Positions 38,540-47,966 of a DNA stretch of 64,000 bases are shown one piece after another; within the stretch, counting starts at the first letter, position 1; each line of letters starts with the position of its first letter. A program made the translations under genes and the position numbers. Source of the DNA: Alistipes sp. Lineage in GTDB: Bacteria > Bacteroidota > Bacteroidia > Bacteroidales > Rikenellaceae. Where the stretch lies: contig JALENN010000005.1 of the NCBI GenBank assembly GCA_022767745.1, positions 1 through 64,000 of the forward strand, read 5' to 3'. The notes under the pieces were generated by a model that was not told the DNA's origin, did no database searches, and saw only the letters and a program-made list of their open reading frames with translations.

Positions 38540-39650
38540 TCACTCGCCGCCGAACTGCATCAGGTACTCCTTGATGAAGGCATCGATGTCGCCGTCCATG
38601 ACGGCCTCGACGTTCGATGTCTGGTAGCCCGTGCGGTGGTCCTTCACGCGGCGGTCGTCGAAGACGTAGGAGCGTATCTGCGAGCCCCACTCGATGCGTT
38701 TCTTCGTCGCCTCGAGAGCCTGCTGCGTGGCGCGGCGCTTCTCCATCTCGCGCTGGTAGAGCTTCGAGCGGAGGATGCGCATGGCGTTCTCGCGGTTCGT
38801 CAGCTGCGAGCGCGTCTCCATGTTCTCGATGAGGAACTCGACCGGCTCGCCCGTGTCGGGGTCCTTGCCGTGGTAGCGCAGACGTACGGCCGTCTCCACC
38901 TTGTTGACGTTCTGTCCGCCGGCGCCGCTCGAGCGGTAGGTGTCCCACTCGCAGTCGGCGGGGTTGATCTTGATCTCGATGGTGTCGTCCACGGCCGGCG
39001 ATACGAATACCGACGCGAAGGTGGTCTGGCGCTTGTTGTTGGCGTTGAAGGGCGACAGGCGCACCATGCGGTGCACGCCGTTCTCGCTCTTCAGGTAGCC
39101 GTAGGCGTAGTCGCCCTCGATCTCCAGCGTGCACGACTTCACGCCCACCTCGTCGCCCGCCTGGTAGTCCATCATGCGGTACTTGTAGCCGTGGGCGTCG
39201 CACCAGCGGGTGTACATGCGCAGCAGCATCGACGCCCAGTCGAGCGCCTCGGTTCCGCCCGCGCCGGCGTTGATGTCCATGATGGCCCCCATCTTGTCCT
39301 CCTCGCCGCGCAGCATGTTGCGCAGCTCGAGTTTTTCGATCAGCTCCATCGTATGGGCGTAGTGGTCGTCCATCTCGGCCTCGGTCGTGAGTCCCGCCCC
39401 GACGAACTCGGGCATCAGCTGCAGGTCCTCCACCGCTTTGGCCACGGCGTCATAATCGTCCACCCAGCTCTTTATCGACGCCACCTTGCGCAGCTGTTTC
39501 TGCGCCGCCTCGGCGTCGTTCCAAAAGTCGGGGTCCTGTGTCTTCTCCTCCTCGTTCTGGAGGTCTATTTTACGCTGAGCGATGTCAAAGACACCTCCCC
39601 AACGAATCCTGTCGTCTTATAGCCTCTTTAATCTGTTCTTCGTTAATCAT
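38540..39650 (-). CDS. prfB: Peptide chain release factor 2, with programmed +1 frameshift
   Basis: The gene starts at the ATG at 39650 and encodes 21 residues (MINEEQIKEAIRRQDSLGRC then L) before an in-frame TGA (39587-39585). The slip site reads CTT TGA C. A +1 shift at CTT enters the frame starting GAC at 39586 and gives a 369-residue RF2. GGGGAGG lies 3 bases before CTT, as in the E. coli site. The codon-recognition tripeptide SPF (VRLSPFNANN) and the catalytic GGQ (SSGAGGQNVNK) are present. RF2 reads TGA and TAA; low RF2 favours the shift and so its own synthesis. It lies downstream of cysS and a small membrane-protein gene. Confidence 0.96.
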
Positions 39651-39681
39651 GATATGTCGTATTGCTTTGTGTCGTGTGTTG

Positions 39682-39948
39682 TCACTTCTCCGGTGTTCCG
39701 TCCTTCTGCGTCGTGGCTGCGGCGTCCCTTTCTGCGCGCTCGCGCTTGAGCTCGTGGCGGCGTCTGCGGCGTTCCTTGCGCAGGGCCGAGGCCTCGATAC
39801 CGCCGCCTAAGATGACTCCGAAGAGTATGCCCGCCGCGGGGCTTTCGAGCGCCGTGCCGAATGTCAGGCAGACGAGCAGCCCCAGCGCCACGCCGCGGCC
39901 CTGCCCCGGGTAGCGTATCCACTGGAACTTTTTCTTCTTCTCTGTCAT
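39682..39948 (-). CDS. Small membrane protein between cysS and prfB
   Basis: The 88-residue protein is not recognised. It has a charged start (MTEKKKKFQWIRYP), two hydrophobic segments (GVALGLLVCLTFGTALE and AAGILFGVILGGGIEA) and a long basic, helical tail (RKERRRRRHELKRERAERD). Spacing of 44 bases from cysS and 31 bases to prfB suggests one operon. The codon use resembles its neighbours, so it is probably a real gene. Confidence 0.65.
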   Translation of the reverse strand: MTEKKKKFQWIRYPGQGRGVALGLLVCLTFGTALESPAAGILFGVILGGGIEASALRKERRRRRHELKRERAERDAAATTQKDGTPEK

Positions 39949-39992
39949 CTCCGTATGCGATTGTCGGGGGTGGCTGTCCGCCGCCCGCTGTG

Positions 39993-41465
39993 TTATTCTA
40001 TCTCCCAGTCGACACCGTCCTTGCGGTCCTTGACGCGGATGCCGATCTCGGTCAGACGGTCACGTATGGCGTCCGACGTGGCCCAGTCCTTGGCGGCTTT
40101 GGCCTTCTGGCGTATGTCGAGCAGCGTGTCGACGAGCTGCGGCACCATGTCGCTGCCCGAGGCGCCGGCGGCCTTTTCGTCTCGCAGGCCGAGGATGTCG
40201 AAGGCGTAGCGGCTGACCGTGTCGCGCAGGCGCTTGAGGTCCTCCTCCGTGATGCTCTGCTGTCCCTCGGCAATCTGGTTGATGATGCGCACCCAGTCGA
40301 AGAGGGCCGAGATGACCATGGGCGAGTTGAGGTCGTCGTCCATGGCGGCGCGGCAGCGCTCCTCGAGGTCGTCGACGTTGACCGTCGATGTTGCCGAGGC
40401 CTTCAGCTTACCCAGCGTCTCGATGCCCTTCATCAGGCGGTCGAGCCCCTTTTCGGCGGCCTGCAGCGCCTCGTTCGAGAAATCGAGCGTCGAGCGGTAG
40501 TGGGCCTGCAGCACGAAGAAGCGTATGGTCATGGGCGAGTAGGCGCGCTCCAGCAGGCGGTGCGTGCCGGTGAAGAGCTCGTCGAGGGTGATGAAGTTGC
40601 CCAGCGACTTGCCCATCTTCTGGCCGTTGATGGTGATCATGTTGTTGTGTATCCAGTAACGGGCCGAGTCGTGGCCGAGGGCTGCGGTCGACTGCGCGAT
40701 CTCGCACTCGTGGTGGGGGAACATGAGGTCCATGCCGCCGCCGTGGATGTCGAACGTCTCGCCCAGGTATTTGGTGCTCATGGCCGAGCACTCCATGTGC
40801 CAGCCGGGGAAGCCGTCGCCCCAGGGCGAGGGCCAGCGCATGATATGCTCGGGCGAGGCCTTCTTCCAGAGGGCGAAGTCCACCGAGCGGTGCTTGTCCT
40901 GCTGGCCGTCGAGCGAGCGGGTGTTCTCGATGATGTCGTCGAGGTTGCGGCCCGAGAGGCGTCCGTAGTGGTAGTCGTGGTTGTACTTCTCGACGTCGAA
41001 ATATACCGATCCGTTCGAGATGTAGGCGTAGCCCGCGTCAAGTATGCGTTTCACGAACTCGATCTGCTCGATGATGTGGCCCGAGGCGCAGGGCTCGATC
41101 GAGGGGGTGAGCACGTTGAGCGCCTCCATGGCGTGGTGGTAGCGCTCGGTGTAGTAGTGTGCCACCTCCATGGGCTCGAGCTGCTCGAGGCGCGCCTTCT
41201 TGGCGATCTTGTCCTCGCCCTCGTCGGCGTCGTGCTCGAGGTGGCCGACGTCGGTTATGTTGCGCACGTAACGCACCTTGTAACCCAGGGCCTTGAGGTA
41301 GCGGAACAACAGGTCGAAGGTGACCGCCGGGCGTGCGTGGCCCAGGTGGGCGTCGCCATAGACCGTGGGGCCGCAGACATACATGCCTACATGCTCGGGG
41401 TTGATGGGCTCGAAGGGCTCCTTGCGGCGCGTGAGCGTATTGTACAGATTGAGTTTGCTGTCCAT
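39993..41465 (-). CDS. cysS: Cysteinyl-tRNA synthetase
   Basis: The 490-residue class I synthetase has [19 protein letters not shown] with the HIGH motif, zinc ligands including the Cys in MYVCGP, HMECSAM and [11 protein letters not shown], and the KMGKSLGNF (KMSKS) motif. The anticodon-binding end is complete. The start at 41465 ([11 protein letters not shown]) follows a promoter; an ATG 9 bases upstream is also possible. Confidence 0.97.
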   Translation of the reverse strand: MDSKLNLYNTLTRRKEPFEPINPEHVGMYVCGPTVYGDAHLGHARPAVTFDLLFRYLKALGYKVRYVRNITDVGHLEHDADEGEDKIAKKARLEQLEPMEVAHYYTERYHHAMEALNVLTPSIEPCASGHIIEQIEFVKRILDAGYAYISNGSVYFDVEKYNHDYHYGRLSGRNLDDIIENTRSLDGQQDKHRSVDFALWKKASPEHIMRWPSPWGDGFPGWHMECSAMSTKYLGETFDIHGGGMDLMFPHHECEIAQSTAALGHDSARYWIHNNMITINGQKMGKSLGNFITLDELFTGTHRLLERAYSPMTIRFFVLQAHYRSTLDFSNEALQAAEKGLDRLMKGIETLGKLKASATSTVNVDDLEERCRAAMDDDLNSPMVISALFDWVRIINQIAEGQQSITEEDLKRLRDTVSRYAFDILGLRDEKAAGASGSDMVPQLVDTLLDIRQKAKAAKDWATSDAIRDRLTEIGIRVKDRKDGVDWEIE

Positions 41466-41525
41466 GTCTTTCATTCTTTGATGCCGTCGTGCGCCGTGTG
41501 TCGTGCGCTGCGGCGGGTTTTTCCG

Positions 41526-41533
41526 CAAAAATA
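41526..41533 (-). promoter_or_regulatory. Promoter -7 element of cysS
   Basis: Minus strand TATTTTTG (TAnnTTTG), 60 bases upstream of the cysS start. Confidence 0.55.
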
Positions 41534-41625
41534 ACGATTTTTCGCATACGAACGTCTCCCGCGCGCGGCTATTTTGCGGCTGCGGCCGTAAAGATTGCCT
41601 GATCGGGGTGCGGACGCGGCGTGCG

Positions 41626-42765
41626 TCACTGCCCGTCGCAGTAGCGGGCGACCGTGCGTTCGATCTCTTCGGCCGAGGGGCCGCGCGAGAGGATCTCGCC
41701 CGTGGCGGGGTCGATGAGCACCAGCAGGCCGCCGCTGTCGCCCGCGTTGTAGGTCCGCCAGAGCGATATGCGGTCGTCGAGCTCCACCAGCACGGGCCAC
41801 TCGTATCCGTCCTGTGCGACGGCGGCATCGAGGTCGTCGGTGTCGTCGAACTCGCGGGCGACGCTTATGACGGCGAAGCCCCGGTCGCGGTAGCGTTCAT
41901 AGATCGGTTTGTTGCGGATGGCCGCGCGGCGGCAGGGGCCGCACCACGAGGCCCACAGGTCGAGCAGCACGATGCGGCTGCCCTCGATCATCTCCGAGAA
42001 ACGGTGCATCGTACCCTCGCGGTCGGGAGCCTCGAAATCTGCGTAGCGGCCTCCGACCTCGGTGCTTTGGGCGCGGACATATTCTGCGAGCCGCTGCCCG
42101 AGCGGGCGGTCGGCGAAACGCTCGGCATAGATAGCTGCCACGCGCATTATGTCGTCACGGTTTTCCCATCTGTTGATGGTCTTGACAAGTCTTATAATAA
42201 ACGGCAGATAACCCTGCCGAACATCGTTCTCGGCGTGTTGCAGGGTGGCTTCTGTGGCCTCCATGTTTTTTGCCTCGAATTCGCTCATCAGGGCGTAGAA
42301 TTCGGGAGTGTAACGCTCCTCGTCGGTGAGGTCGTAGAGTATCTTGAGAAGTGAATCCCTGCTGTCAGGGTCGGGGCCGGTTTCGAGTATGGCCACTATC
42401 TCGCGGGCGCGGTCGCTCATGTAGGCATCACCGGGCATATCGTAGTATGCGTCGAGTTTCGGGCCGTAGATGTCGCTTACGTCGCGTGTCGGTTTGGCTA
42501 TGGCATCCTTCTCGCCATTCATACGCCCGCCCTTGACGGCCGTTGGTGCCTCCGCTCCCCACTCTATGCGTACCTTACCCTTCTCGGCGAAGAATTCGCA
42601 GTCATACCACGACGAGACGGCAAATTCGTTCCACGGGATGAGGACGTAGAGGTCGTCGTCGGCGGGGATTTCGAACTCGAAACGGCCGTCGGTGACGGGT
42701 ATGGCACGCGATTTCGACACCATGTCCCGTGTGTTGCCGTCGTAGTCGGTCCAGCGGCACAACAT
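41626..42765 (-). CDS. TlpA-like thioredoxin-fold protein with DUF4369-like N-terminus, probably 5'-truncated
   Basis: The 379-residue frame has a DUF4369-like beta region ([22 protein letters not shown]), a helical middle part and a C-terminal thioredoxin domain with active site [11 protein letters not shown] near residue 275. Family members are exported and attached to the outer membrane or periplasm, but no signal peptide is visible. The only ATG, at 42765, is already inside the first beta strand of the DUF4369-like region. The frame continues upstream just ten codons to the stop of the preceding gene. The 5' end seems lost, so this may be a pseudogene. Confidence 0.72.
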   Translation of the reverse strand: MLCRWTDYDGNTRDMVSKSRAIPVTDGRFEFEIPADDDLYVLIPWNEFAVSSWYDCEFFAEKGKVRIEWGAEAPTAVKGGRMNGEKDAIAKPTRDVSDIYGPKLDAYYDMPGDAYMSDRAREIVAILETGPDPDSRDSLLKILYDLTDEERYTPEFYALMSEFEAKNMEATEATLQHAENDVRQGYLPFIIRLVKTINRWENRDDIMRVAAIYAERFADRPLGQRLAEYVRAQSTEVGGRYADFEAPDREGTMHRFSEMIEGSRIVLLDLWASWCGPCRRAAIRNKPIYERYRDRGFAVISVAREFDDTDDLDAAVAQDGYEWPVLVELDDRISLWRTYNAGDSGGLLVLIDPATGEILSRGPSAEEIERTVARYCDGQ

Positions 42766-42795
42766 CAGCAGGGTGGTTGCGGGTGTGTCGGGGTT

Positions 42796-44331
42796 TTATC
42801 GGGTGGTCGGTTTCTGTGGTTGCAGGGCTCCGATTGTCGTTTTACCGCCGTCGGTGCGCGGGTTGCCCGCGAAGTCGTACTCGCCGTTGAGGCTGCCGTC
42901 GAGGATTACACCCTCGGCGGCGGCTTCGCCTGCGGGGGTGAAGTCGGAACCAAGCTGCGGCTCGAAGCCGAAGACGGGACGGGGGATATGTACGGCCTCC
43001 GCGTCGCCGCCCGAGGCCTCGCGCCACGTCTCGATGTCGCGCAGCGGCTCGCCGTCGCGCTGCTGCCACAGCCATCCGGCGGGCCCGCTGTAGAGGTTGC
43101 GCTCGAAGCGGTTGCCGTGGCCCGTGGCGGTGTATTTGTGTACGAAGAGGTCGTCGGCCGAGGCCGTGCAGACGAGGTTGTTGGCTACGGTGTTGTCGCG
43201 GCAGTTCTCCGTCAGGCGCAGTTCTCCCTCCGTCTCGCCGAAGGCCCCCGGGCGGAGGTTGTTGCCGACGAGCGTGTTGTTGACGATGGCGCAGCGCTCG
43301 GTGCCGCCGCCCGTGTAGTCGAGATAGCCTCCCATGTAGATGCCCGTACGGCGGCATGAGGTGACTATGTTGTTGCGCACGACGCAGCCGACGGTGGGGT
43401 AGGCGTCGGTCTCGCTCACGATGCCTATGCCGCGGTCGCAGCGGTGGATGCGGTTGCGCTCGATGACGATGCCGCGTGCGCCGTCGGCATAGATGGCTAT
43501 GGCGCCGCAGTTATCCTTCAGCTGGCCCAGTTCGTTGTCGATGTCGTAGATGGTGTTGCCGCAGATGACGCCGTTGCGGGCGTAGTTGCGTGTCGGGTCG
43601 GGATTGGCGGCGTAGCCTCCCGCAGCGTCGATGGCGATGTTCGAGCAGCGGAATATCTCGTTGCCCCCGATGCGGAAGTCGTCGACGTAGCCGTTTACGG
43701 TGACGGCCTCCGACGTGCCCGTGACGCAGTCGTGGATGCGGTTGCCCTCGACGGCGATGCGCCTGACGGCCTGTTCGGTGTTGCCTATGACGAGTATGGC
43801 GTGGGCGCTGGGGTAGGTCTCGCGCCGCGCGGTGTTGCGTATCGAGTGTATGTGGTTGCCGCGCAGCGTTATGTCTGAGGCCCCCGCTTCGACGACGATG
43901 CCGTTGGCCTCGCGTCCCGCCTCCGTGGTACAGAGGTCCGCGATCTCGAGCCCCTCGACGGTGATGTGGCTGCGGCCGCGGATGAGGAGCATGTCGGTGC
44001 GGCCCTCGACGTCGGTGCCCTCGCCGCTGACGACGGCGCGCTCGCCGCGGTATGCCATCAGCACGATGCGGGCATCGGGGCGGCCCGATGAGGGGAATAC
44101 CACCTGCTCGCGGTAGGTGCCGCCGCGGACGAATACCGTATCCCCGGCCCGGGCCTGCCGTAGGGCGCGGTTTATGGTACGGAAGGGTCGGCGCAGCGAG
44201 CCTTTGGCCGCGTCGTCGCCGTCCGCGGCGACGTAGTAGCGGGCCGGACGGTCGGTGCGGGCGTGCAGCGTTGCCGCGCAGAGCAGGGCGGCAGCTGCCA
44301 GGGCGAATGATATTGCGGTGTACGATTTCAT
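42796..44331 (-). CDS. Exported right-handed beta-helix protein
   Basis: The 511-residue protein has a signal peptide (MKSYTAISFALAAAALLCAA). A DUF1565-like start of parallel beta helices follows (YYVAADGDDAAKGSLRRPFRTIN, quoted in parts: GSLRRPFRTINRALRQA). Many short repeats such as IVVEAGASDITLRGNHIHSI and GIVIERNRIHRCDRGIGIVS follow. Such folds occur in polysaccharide lyases and glycan-binding proteins; the activity is unknown. The start at 44331 is supported by the promoter in the repeat element at 44420. Confidence 0.85.
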   Translation of the reverse strand: MKSYTAISFALAAAALLCAATLHARTDRPARYYVAADGDDAAKGSLRRPFRTINRALRQARAGDTVFVRGGTYREQVVFPSSGRPDARIVLMAYRGERAVVSGEGTDVEGRTDMLLIRGRSHITVEGLEIADLCTTEAGREANGIVVEAGASDITLRGNHIHSIRNTARRETYPSAHAILVIGNTEQAVRRIAVEGNRIHDCVTGTSEAVTVNGYVDDFRIGGNEIFRCSNIAIDAAGGYAANPDPTRNYARNGVICGNTIYDIDNELGQLKDNCGAIAIYADGARGIVIERNRIHRCDRGIGIVSETDAYPTVGCVVRNNIVTSCRRTGIYMGGYLDYTGGGTERCAIVNNTLVGNNLRPGAFGETEGELRLTENCRDNTVANNLVCTASADDLFVHKYTATGHGNRFERNLYSGPAGWLWQQRDGEPLRDIETWREASGGDAEAVHIPRPVFGFEPQLGSDFTPAGEAAAEGVILDGSLNGEYDFAGNPRTDGGKTTIGALQPQKPTTR

Positions 44332-44419
44332 GGACGATTGTTCGGTTGCTGTGGGCGGGAAAAACGGGCCGTACCGCTCGTGCGGCCGCATGGCAGGCAC
44401 GGAGGGGCGGCTATCGTAA

Positions 44420-44503
44420 GCAAATATAGTGAAAGGTGAGTGCAATGACAAATCGGAAACCCTGTTTCCGTATTTGGCTTTGCCGAACCGCATCCTATAT
44501 TAC
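44420..44503 (-). repeat. Repeated promoter-palindrome element, copy 2
   Basis: This copy aligns without gaps to 17657-17740. On the minus strand it reads TTTG, 20 bases, TATATTTG (44421-44428), 89 bases upstream of the beta-helix gene. The palindrome is CAAAT-CGGAAAC / GTTTCCG-T-ATTTG. It has the same 3-nt centre and the same single unpaired base as copy 1, but one A-T pair is changed to G-C on both arms. Confidence 0.85.
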
Positions 44504-44656
44504 CCGAATATAGCGAAAAAGACCCGATGACGGAAATAATGGAGGTTATTTGGCGTTATTTTATTACCTTTGTCCGGAATATGCCGACAGCGATGCCTTG
44601 CGGCGGCGTGCCGCGCGGGCGGGTCGGGTCAGAAAGTAGAATTTTACCGAAAAAAT
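44504..44656. other. Rest of the divergent promoter region
   Basis: Contains CGAATATAGCGAAAA after the repeat and a plus-strand TACCTTTG (44565-44572), the likely -7 element of the DUF2723 gene, 84 bases before its ATG. No gene is seen. Confidence 0.5.
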
Positions 44657-47600
44657 ATGGATTTCAAACGTTGGAACAGAGTCGTGGGCTGGGCGGTCTT
44701 TGCCGTGGCGGCTGCGACCTACCTGCTTACGATGGAGCCCTCGTCGAGTCTGTGGGACTGCGCCGAGTTCATCGCCACATCATACAAACTCGAGGTGGGA
44801 CACCCGCCCGGAGCACCGCTCTTCATGCTCATGGCGCGCATCGCCACCATGTTCGCCCCGTCGACGCACTACGTGCCCCACATGGTCAACGCCATGAACT
44901 CACTGGCCAGCGCGTTCTGCATACTCTTCCTCTTCTGGTCGATCACGCACATCGCACGCCGCATATACGGCGCCGGCGGCCGCACGATCACCGACAACGA
45001 CAAGATAGCCATCCTCGGCGCAGGCGCCGTGGGTGCCCTGGCCTACACCTTCACCGACACCTTCTGGTTCTCGGCCGTCGAGGGTGAGGTATATTCGCTC
45101 TCGTCGATGTTCACGGCATTGGTGGTGTGGCTCATGCTCAAGTGGGAGGAGCAGGCCGACGAGCCCCACTCGGCACGCTGGATCGTGCTCATCGCCTACC
45201 TGATGGGCCTCTCGATCGGTGTGCACATCCTTAACCTGCTGACCATACCGGCGCTGGTGTTCATCTACTACTTCCGCAAGTACGAGCACATAACGCTGCG
45301 CGGCGTGGTTATCGCCACGCTCGTGTCGCTGGCCATACTCGGCTTCATAAACGGCATAATCATACCCTACACGGTGTATGTCGGGGCGATGGTCGACGTA
45401 TTCTTCGTCAACACGCTCCATCTGCCCGTCAATACGGGAATCGTGGTGTTCGCCCTGGCGCTCTTCGCGGCGCTCTTCTACGGCGTCTACCGCACCCACC
45501 GCGCGGGCCGCAAGTTGTGGAACCTGCTGCTGCTCTCGACGACGATGATCCTCATCGGCTTCTCGTCGTACGCGACGGTGACGATCCGCGCCGTGGCCAA
45601 CCCGCCGATGAACAGCAACAACCCCAACAACCCGCACGCGCTGCTGTCGGTGCTCAACCGCGACCAGTACGGCAACCGCCCGCTGCTCTACGGTCCCTAC
45701 TACTCGTCGCCCATCGACGACTACGTGCAGAAGACGACCTACTACTACGACCGCGAAAGCGGCCGCTACCAGCGTGCCACGGAGCTTACGGGATATACCT
45801 ATCCGTCGCAGTTCAAACACATCTTCCCCCGCGTGTGGAACTCGCTCAAGGGTGAGAACGAGTACAAGCCGTGGGCGGCCTACCGCACCAAGACCGACGT
45901 CATGCGCGACGAGAACGGCGAGCCCGTGCGCGACGAGCAGGGCCGCGTGGTGACGGGCGAGGTGGTCGATTTCGGCCGCACGGTGTATGACCCGCTGACG
46001 GGAGAGAGTTTCGTCGAACCTACCTTCGCCGAGAACCTCTACTTCTTCTTCACCTACCAGCTCAACTACATGTACTGGCGCTATTTCCTGTGGAACTTCG
46101 TGGGACGCCAGGACGACATACAGGCCGGCCGCGAGACCATCGCCCACGGCAACTGGCTCTCGGGTATCGACGCCGTCGACAAGATTTACCTCGGCCCGCA
46201 GACCATGCTGCCGCGCGAGATGGCCGACAACCCGGCGCGCAACACATACTTCTTCCTGCCGTTCCTGCTGGGTATACTCGGACTGATCTACCAGCTCAAC
46301 CGCGACCAGCGCAACTTCACGGTGGTGATGTGGCTCTTCGTGATGATGGGCGTGGCGCTGGTGGTATATTTCAACACCTGTCCCTCGGAGCCGCGCGAGC
46401 GCGACTACGTATATGCCGGATCGTTCTACGCTTTCTCGATATGGATCGGTCTCGGAGTGCTGGCGCTGCGTGACTTCGTCGCCTACCTCATGCGGCGCGA
46501 CTCGCGTGCGGCGGCCGTCATCGCTACGGTGGTGTGCCTGGGCGTGCCCGCCCTGCTGGCGGCGCAGAACTGGGACGACCACGACCGCTCGGGCCGTACC
46601 TTCGCCCGCGACATCGGCTGGAACTACCTGCAGTCGGTGCCCGAGAACGCCATAGTGATAAACTACGGCGACAACGACACCTTCCCCCTGTGGTTTAACC
46701 AGGAGGTGGACGGCGTGCGTACCGACGTGAGGGTGATGAACTCGAGCTACCTGGGCGGCGACTGGTATATCGACGAGATGCGCGTGCGCTCGAACGAGTC
46801 GGACCCCGTGCCCTTCTCGCTGCCGAGCAGCAAGTACACCCGCGTGAACGACATGCTCCCCATACGCGAGAAGGTTGACCGTGTGGTGGAGATTCGCGAG
46901 CTGATGAACTTCATCGCAAGCGAGGACCAGGGAACCAAACTGCAGCTCGTGGACGGCTCGCTGATCGACTACGTGCCGGCACGGCGCATAGCGATACCCG
47001 TCAACAAGGACAACGCCATCGCTGCGGGCATCGTCAAGGAAGAGGACCGCGACCTGATGGTCGATACGGTATATCTCAACATATCGGAGCGCAAGCGCTC
47101 GATCGACAAGAGCGAGATGATGCTTCTCGACCTGCTCGCCACGTTCGACTGGAGCCGTCCGATATGCTTCACGCAGGTATATATCCTGCAGGACTTCGGC
47201 CTGCTCGACTACCTGCAGTTCGACGGCTACTCGTACCGTCTGGTGCCGATCCTTACTCCCTACCGTTCGGCATGGGAGATCGGCCGCATCGACACCGACG
47301 TGGCCTACCCGTTGCTGAAGGAGACGATGCGCTACGGCAACCTGTCGGATCCCGACGTGCATGCCGATTACTTCGTACAATATAACCTGAGCGCGTCGCG
47401 CGCACGTGAGGCCTTTGCCCGCGTGGCCCGCAAGCTGCTGCAGGAGAACCAGCCCGAGAAGGCGCGCGAGATGCTGGACCGCGGTCTGGAGGTGTTGCCT
47501 TCGCCCAAGATCCACTATACGGATGCCAACACCTATCCCTTCATCGAGTGCTACTACCTGCTGGAGGATTACGAGAAGGGTGACGCCCTGCTGAAGGACT

Positions 47601-47860
47601 ACGCCGAGACGCTGAAGGAGTACATCGAGTACTACCTGCAGTTCGACGGTGCACAGGCCGCCATCGTGTCGGATCTGATTACGGAGAAGCTCGACAGCCT
47701 CTACGAGTTCTACTATCTGGCGGCATACGCGCAGCGTGACGACCTGGTGCGTTACTTCAACGACTATCTCCGCACCTTCGGCTACACGGACGACGAGCTA
47801 ATCCAGCCCGGAACCGATTCGAGCGAGCTGATGGATGCCCCAGTGGTAGACATGAAATAG
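44657..47860 (+). CDS. DUF2723-family membrane protein (GT-C-like)
   Basis: The 1067-residue protein begins MDFKRWNRVVGWAVFAVAAA and has the DUF2723 hallmark EPSSSLWDCAEFIATSYKLE and VGHPPGAPLFMLMARI. These place acidic residues in the first external loop, as in GT-C glycosyltransferases. About a dozen membrane helices occupy residues 1-660. The C-terminal 400 residues are soluble, with a TPR-like end (KAREMLDRGLEVLP). Protein glycosylation is suspected for this family in Bacteroidetes but not shown here. The upstream open frame is excluded by the promoter. Confidence 0.88.
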   Translation: MDFKRWNRVVGWAVFAVAAATYLLTMEPSSSLWDCAEFIATSYKLEVGHPPGAPLFMLMARIATMFAPSTHYVPHMVNAMNSLASAFCILFLFWSITHIARRIYGAGGRTITDNDKIAILGAGAVGALAYTFTDTFWFSAVEGEVYSLSSMFTALVVWLMLKWEEQADEPHSARWIVLIAYLMGLSIGVHILNLLTIPALVFIYYFRKYEHITLRGVVIATLVSLAILGFINGIIIPYTVYVGAMVDVFFVNTLHLPVNTGIVVFALALFAALFYGVYRTHRAGRKLWNLLLLSTTMILIGFSSYATVTIRAVANPPMNSNNPNNPHALLSVLNRDQYGNRPLLYGPYYSSPIDDYVQKTTYYYDRESGRYQRATELTGYTYPSQFKHIFPRVWNSLKGENEYKPWAAYRTKTDVMRDENGEPVRDEQGRVVTGEVVDFGRTVYDPLTGESFVEPTFAENLYFFFTYQLNYMYWRYFLWNFVGRQDDIQAGRETIAHGNWLSGIDAVDKIYLGPQTMLPREMADNPARNTYFFLPFLLGILGLIYQLNRDQRNFTVVMWLFVMMGVALVVYFNTCPSEPRERDYVYAGSFYAFSIWIGLGVLALRDFVAYLMRRDSRAAAVIATVVCLGVPALLAAQNWDDHDRSGRTFARDIGWNYLQSVPENAIVINYGDNDTFPLWFNQEVDGVRTDVRVMNSSYLGGDWYIDEMRVRSNESDPVPFSLPSSKYTRVNDMLPIREKVDRVVEIRELMNFIASEDQGTKLQLVDGSLIDYVPARRIAIPVNKDNAIAAGIVKEEDRDLMVDTVYLNISERKRSIDKSEMMLLDLLATFDWSRPICFTQVYILQDFGLLDYLQFDGYSYRLVPILTPYRSAWEIGRIDTDVAYPLLKETMRYGNLSDPDVHADYFVQYNLSASRAREAFARVARKLLQENQPEKAREMLDRGLEVLPSPKIHYTDANTYPFIECYYLLEDYEKGDALLKDYAETLKEYIEYYLQFDGAQAAIVSDLITEKLDSLYEFYYLAAYAQRDDLVRYFNDYLRTFGYTDDELIQPGTDSSELMDAPVVDMK

Positions 47861-47902
47861 CGGCGGTGCGGCCCGTCTCGGGCGGCTGCGGCACATGAAC
47901 GG

Positions 47903-47949
47903 ACAACCCCGAAGACCTTTTGAAGGATGGTCTTCGGGGTTGTTGTTTG
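47903..47949. terminator. Convergent terminator between DUF2723 and queG genes
   Basis: A perfect 15-bp stem ACAACCCCGAAGACC / GGTCTTCGGGGTTGT with an 11-nt loop is followed by TGTTTG on the plus strand. It lies between the two convergent genes and may serve both. Confidence 0.85.
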
Positions 47950-47966
47950 CTGTGCGCGCAGGAGCG

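Noticed and set aside
39584..39590. prfB read as a frameshift pseudogene
   Set aside because: CTT-TGA-C with an upstream purine tract is the conserved programmed frameshift site of RF2, and the downstream frame is complete.
42796..44493. Beta-helix and TlpA genes as one protein joined by readthrough of TAA
   Set aside because: They share a frame, but that has a one-in-three chance, no readthrough context is seen, and the beta-helix protein is complete by itself.
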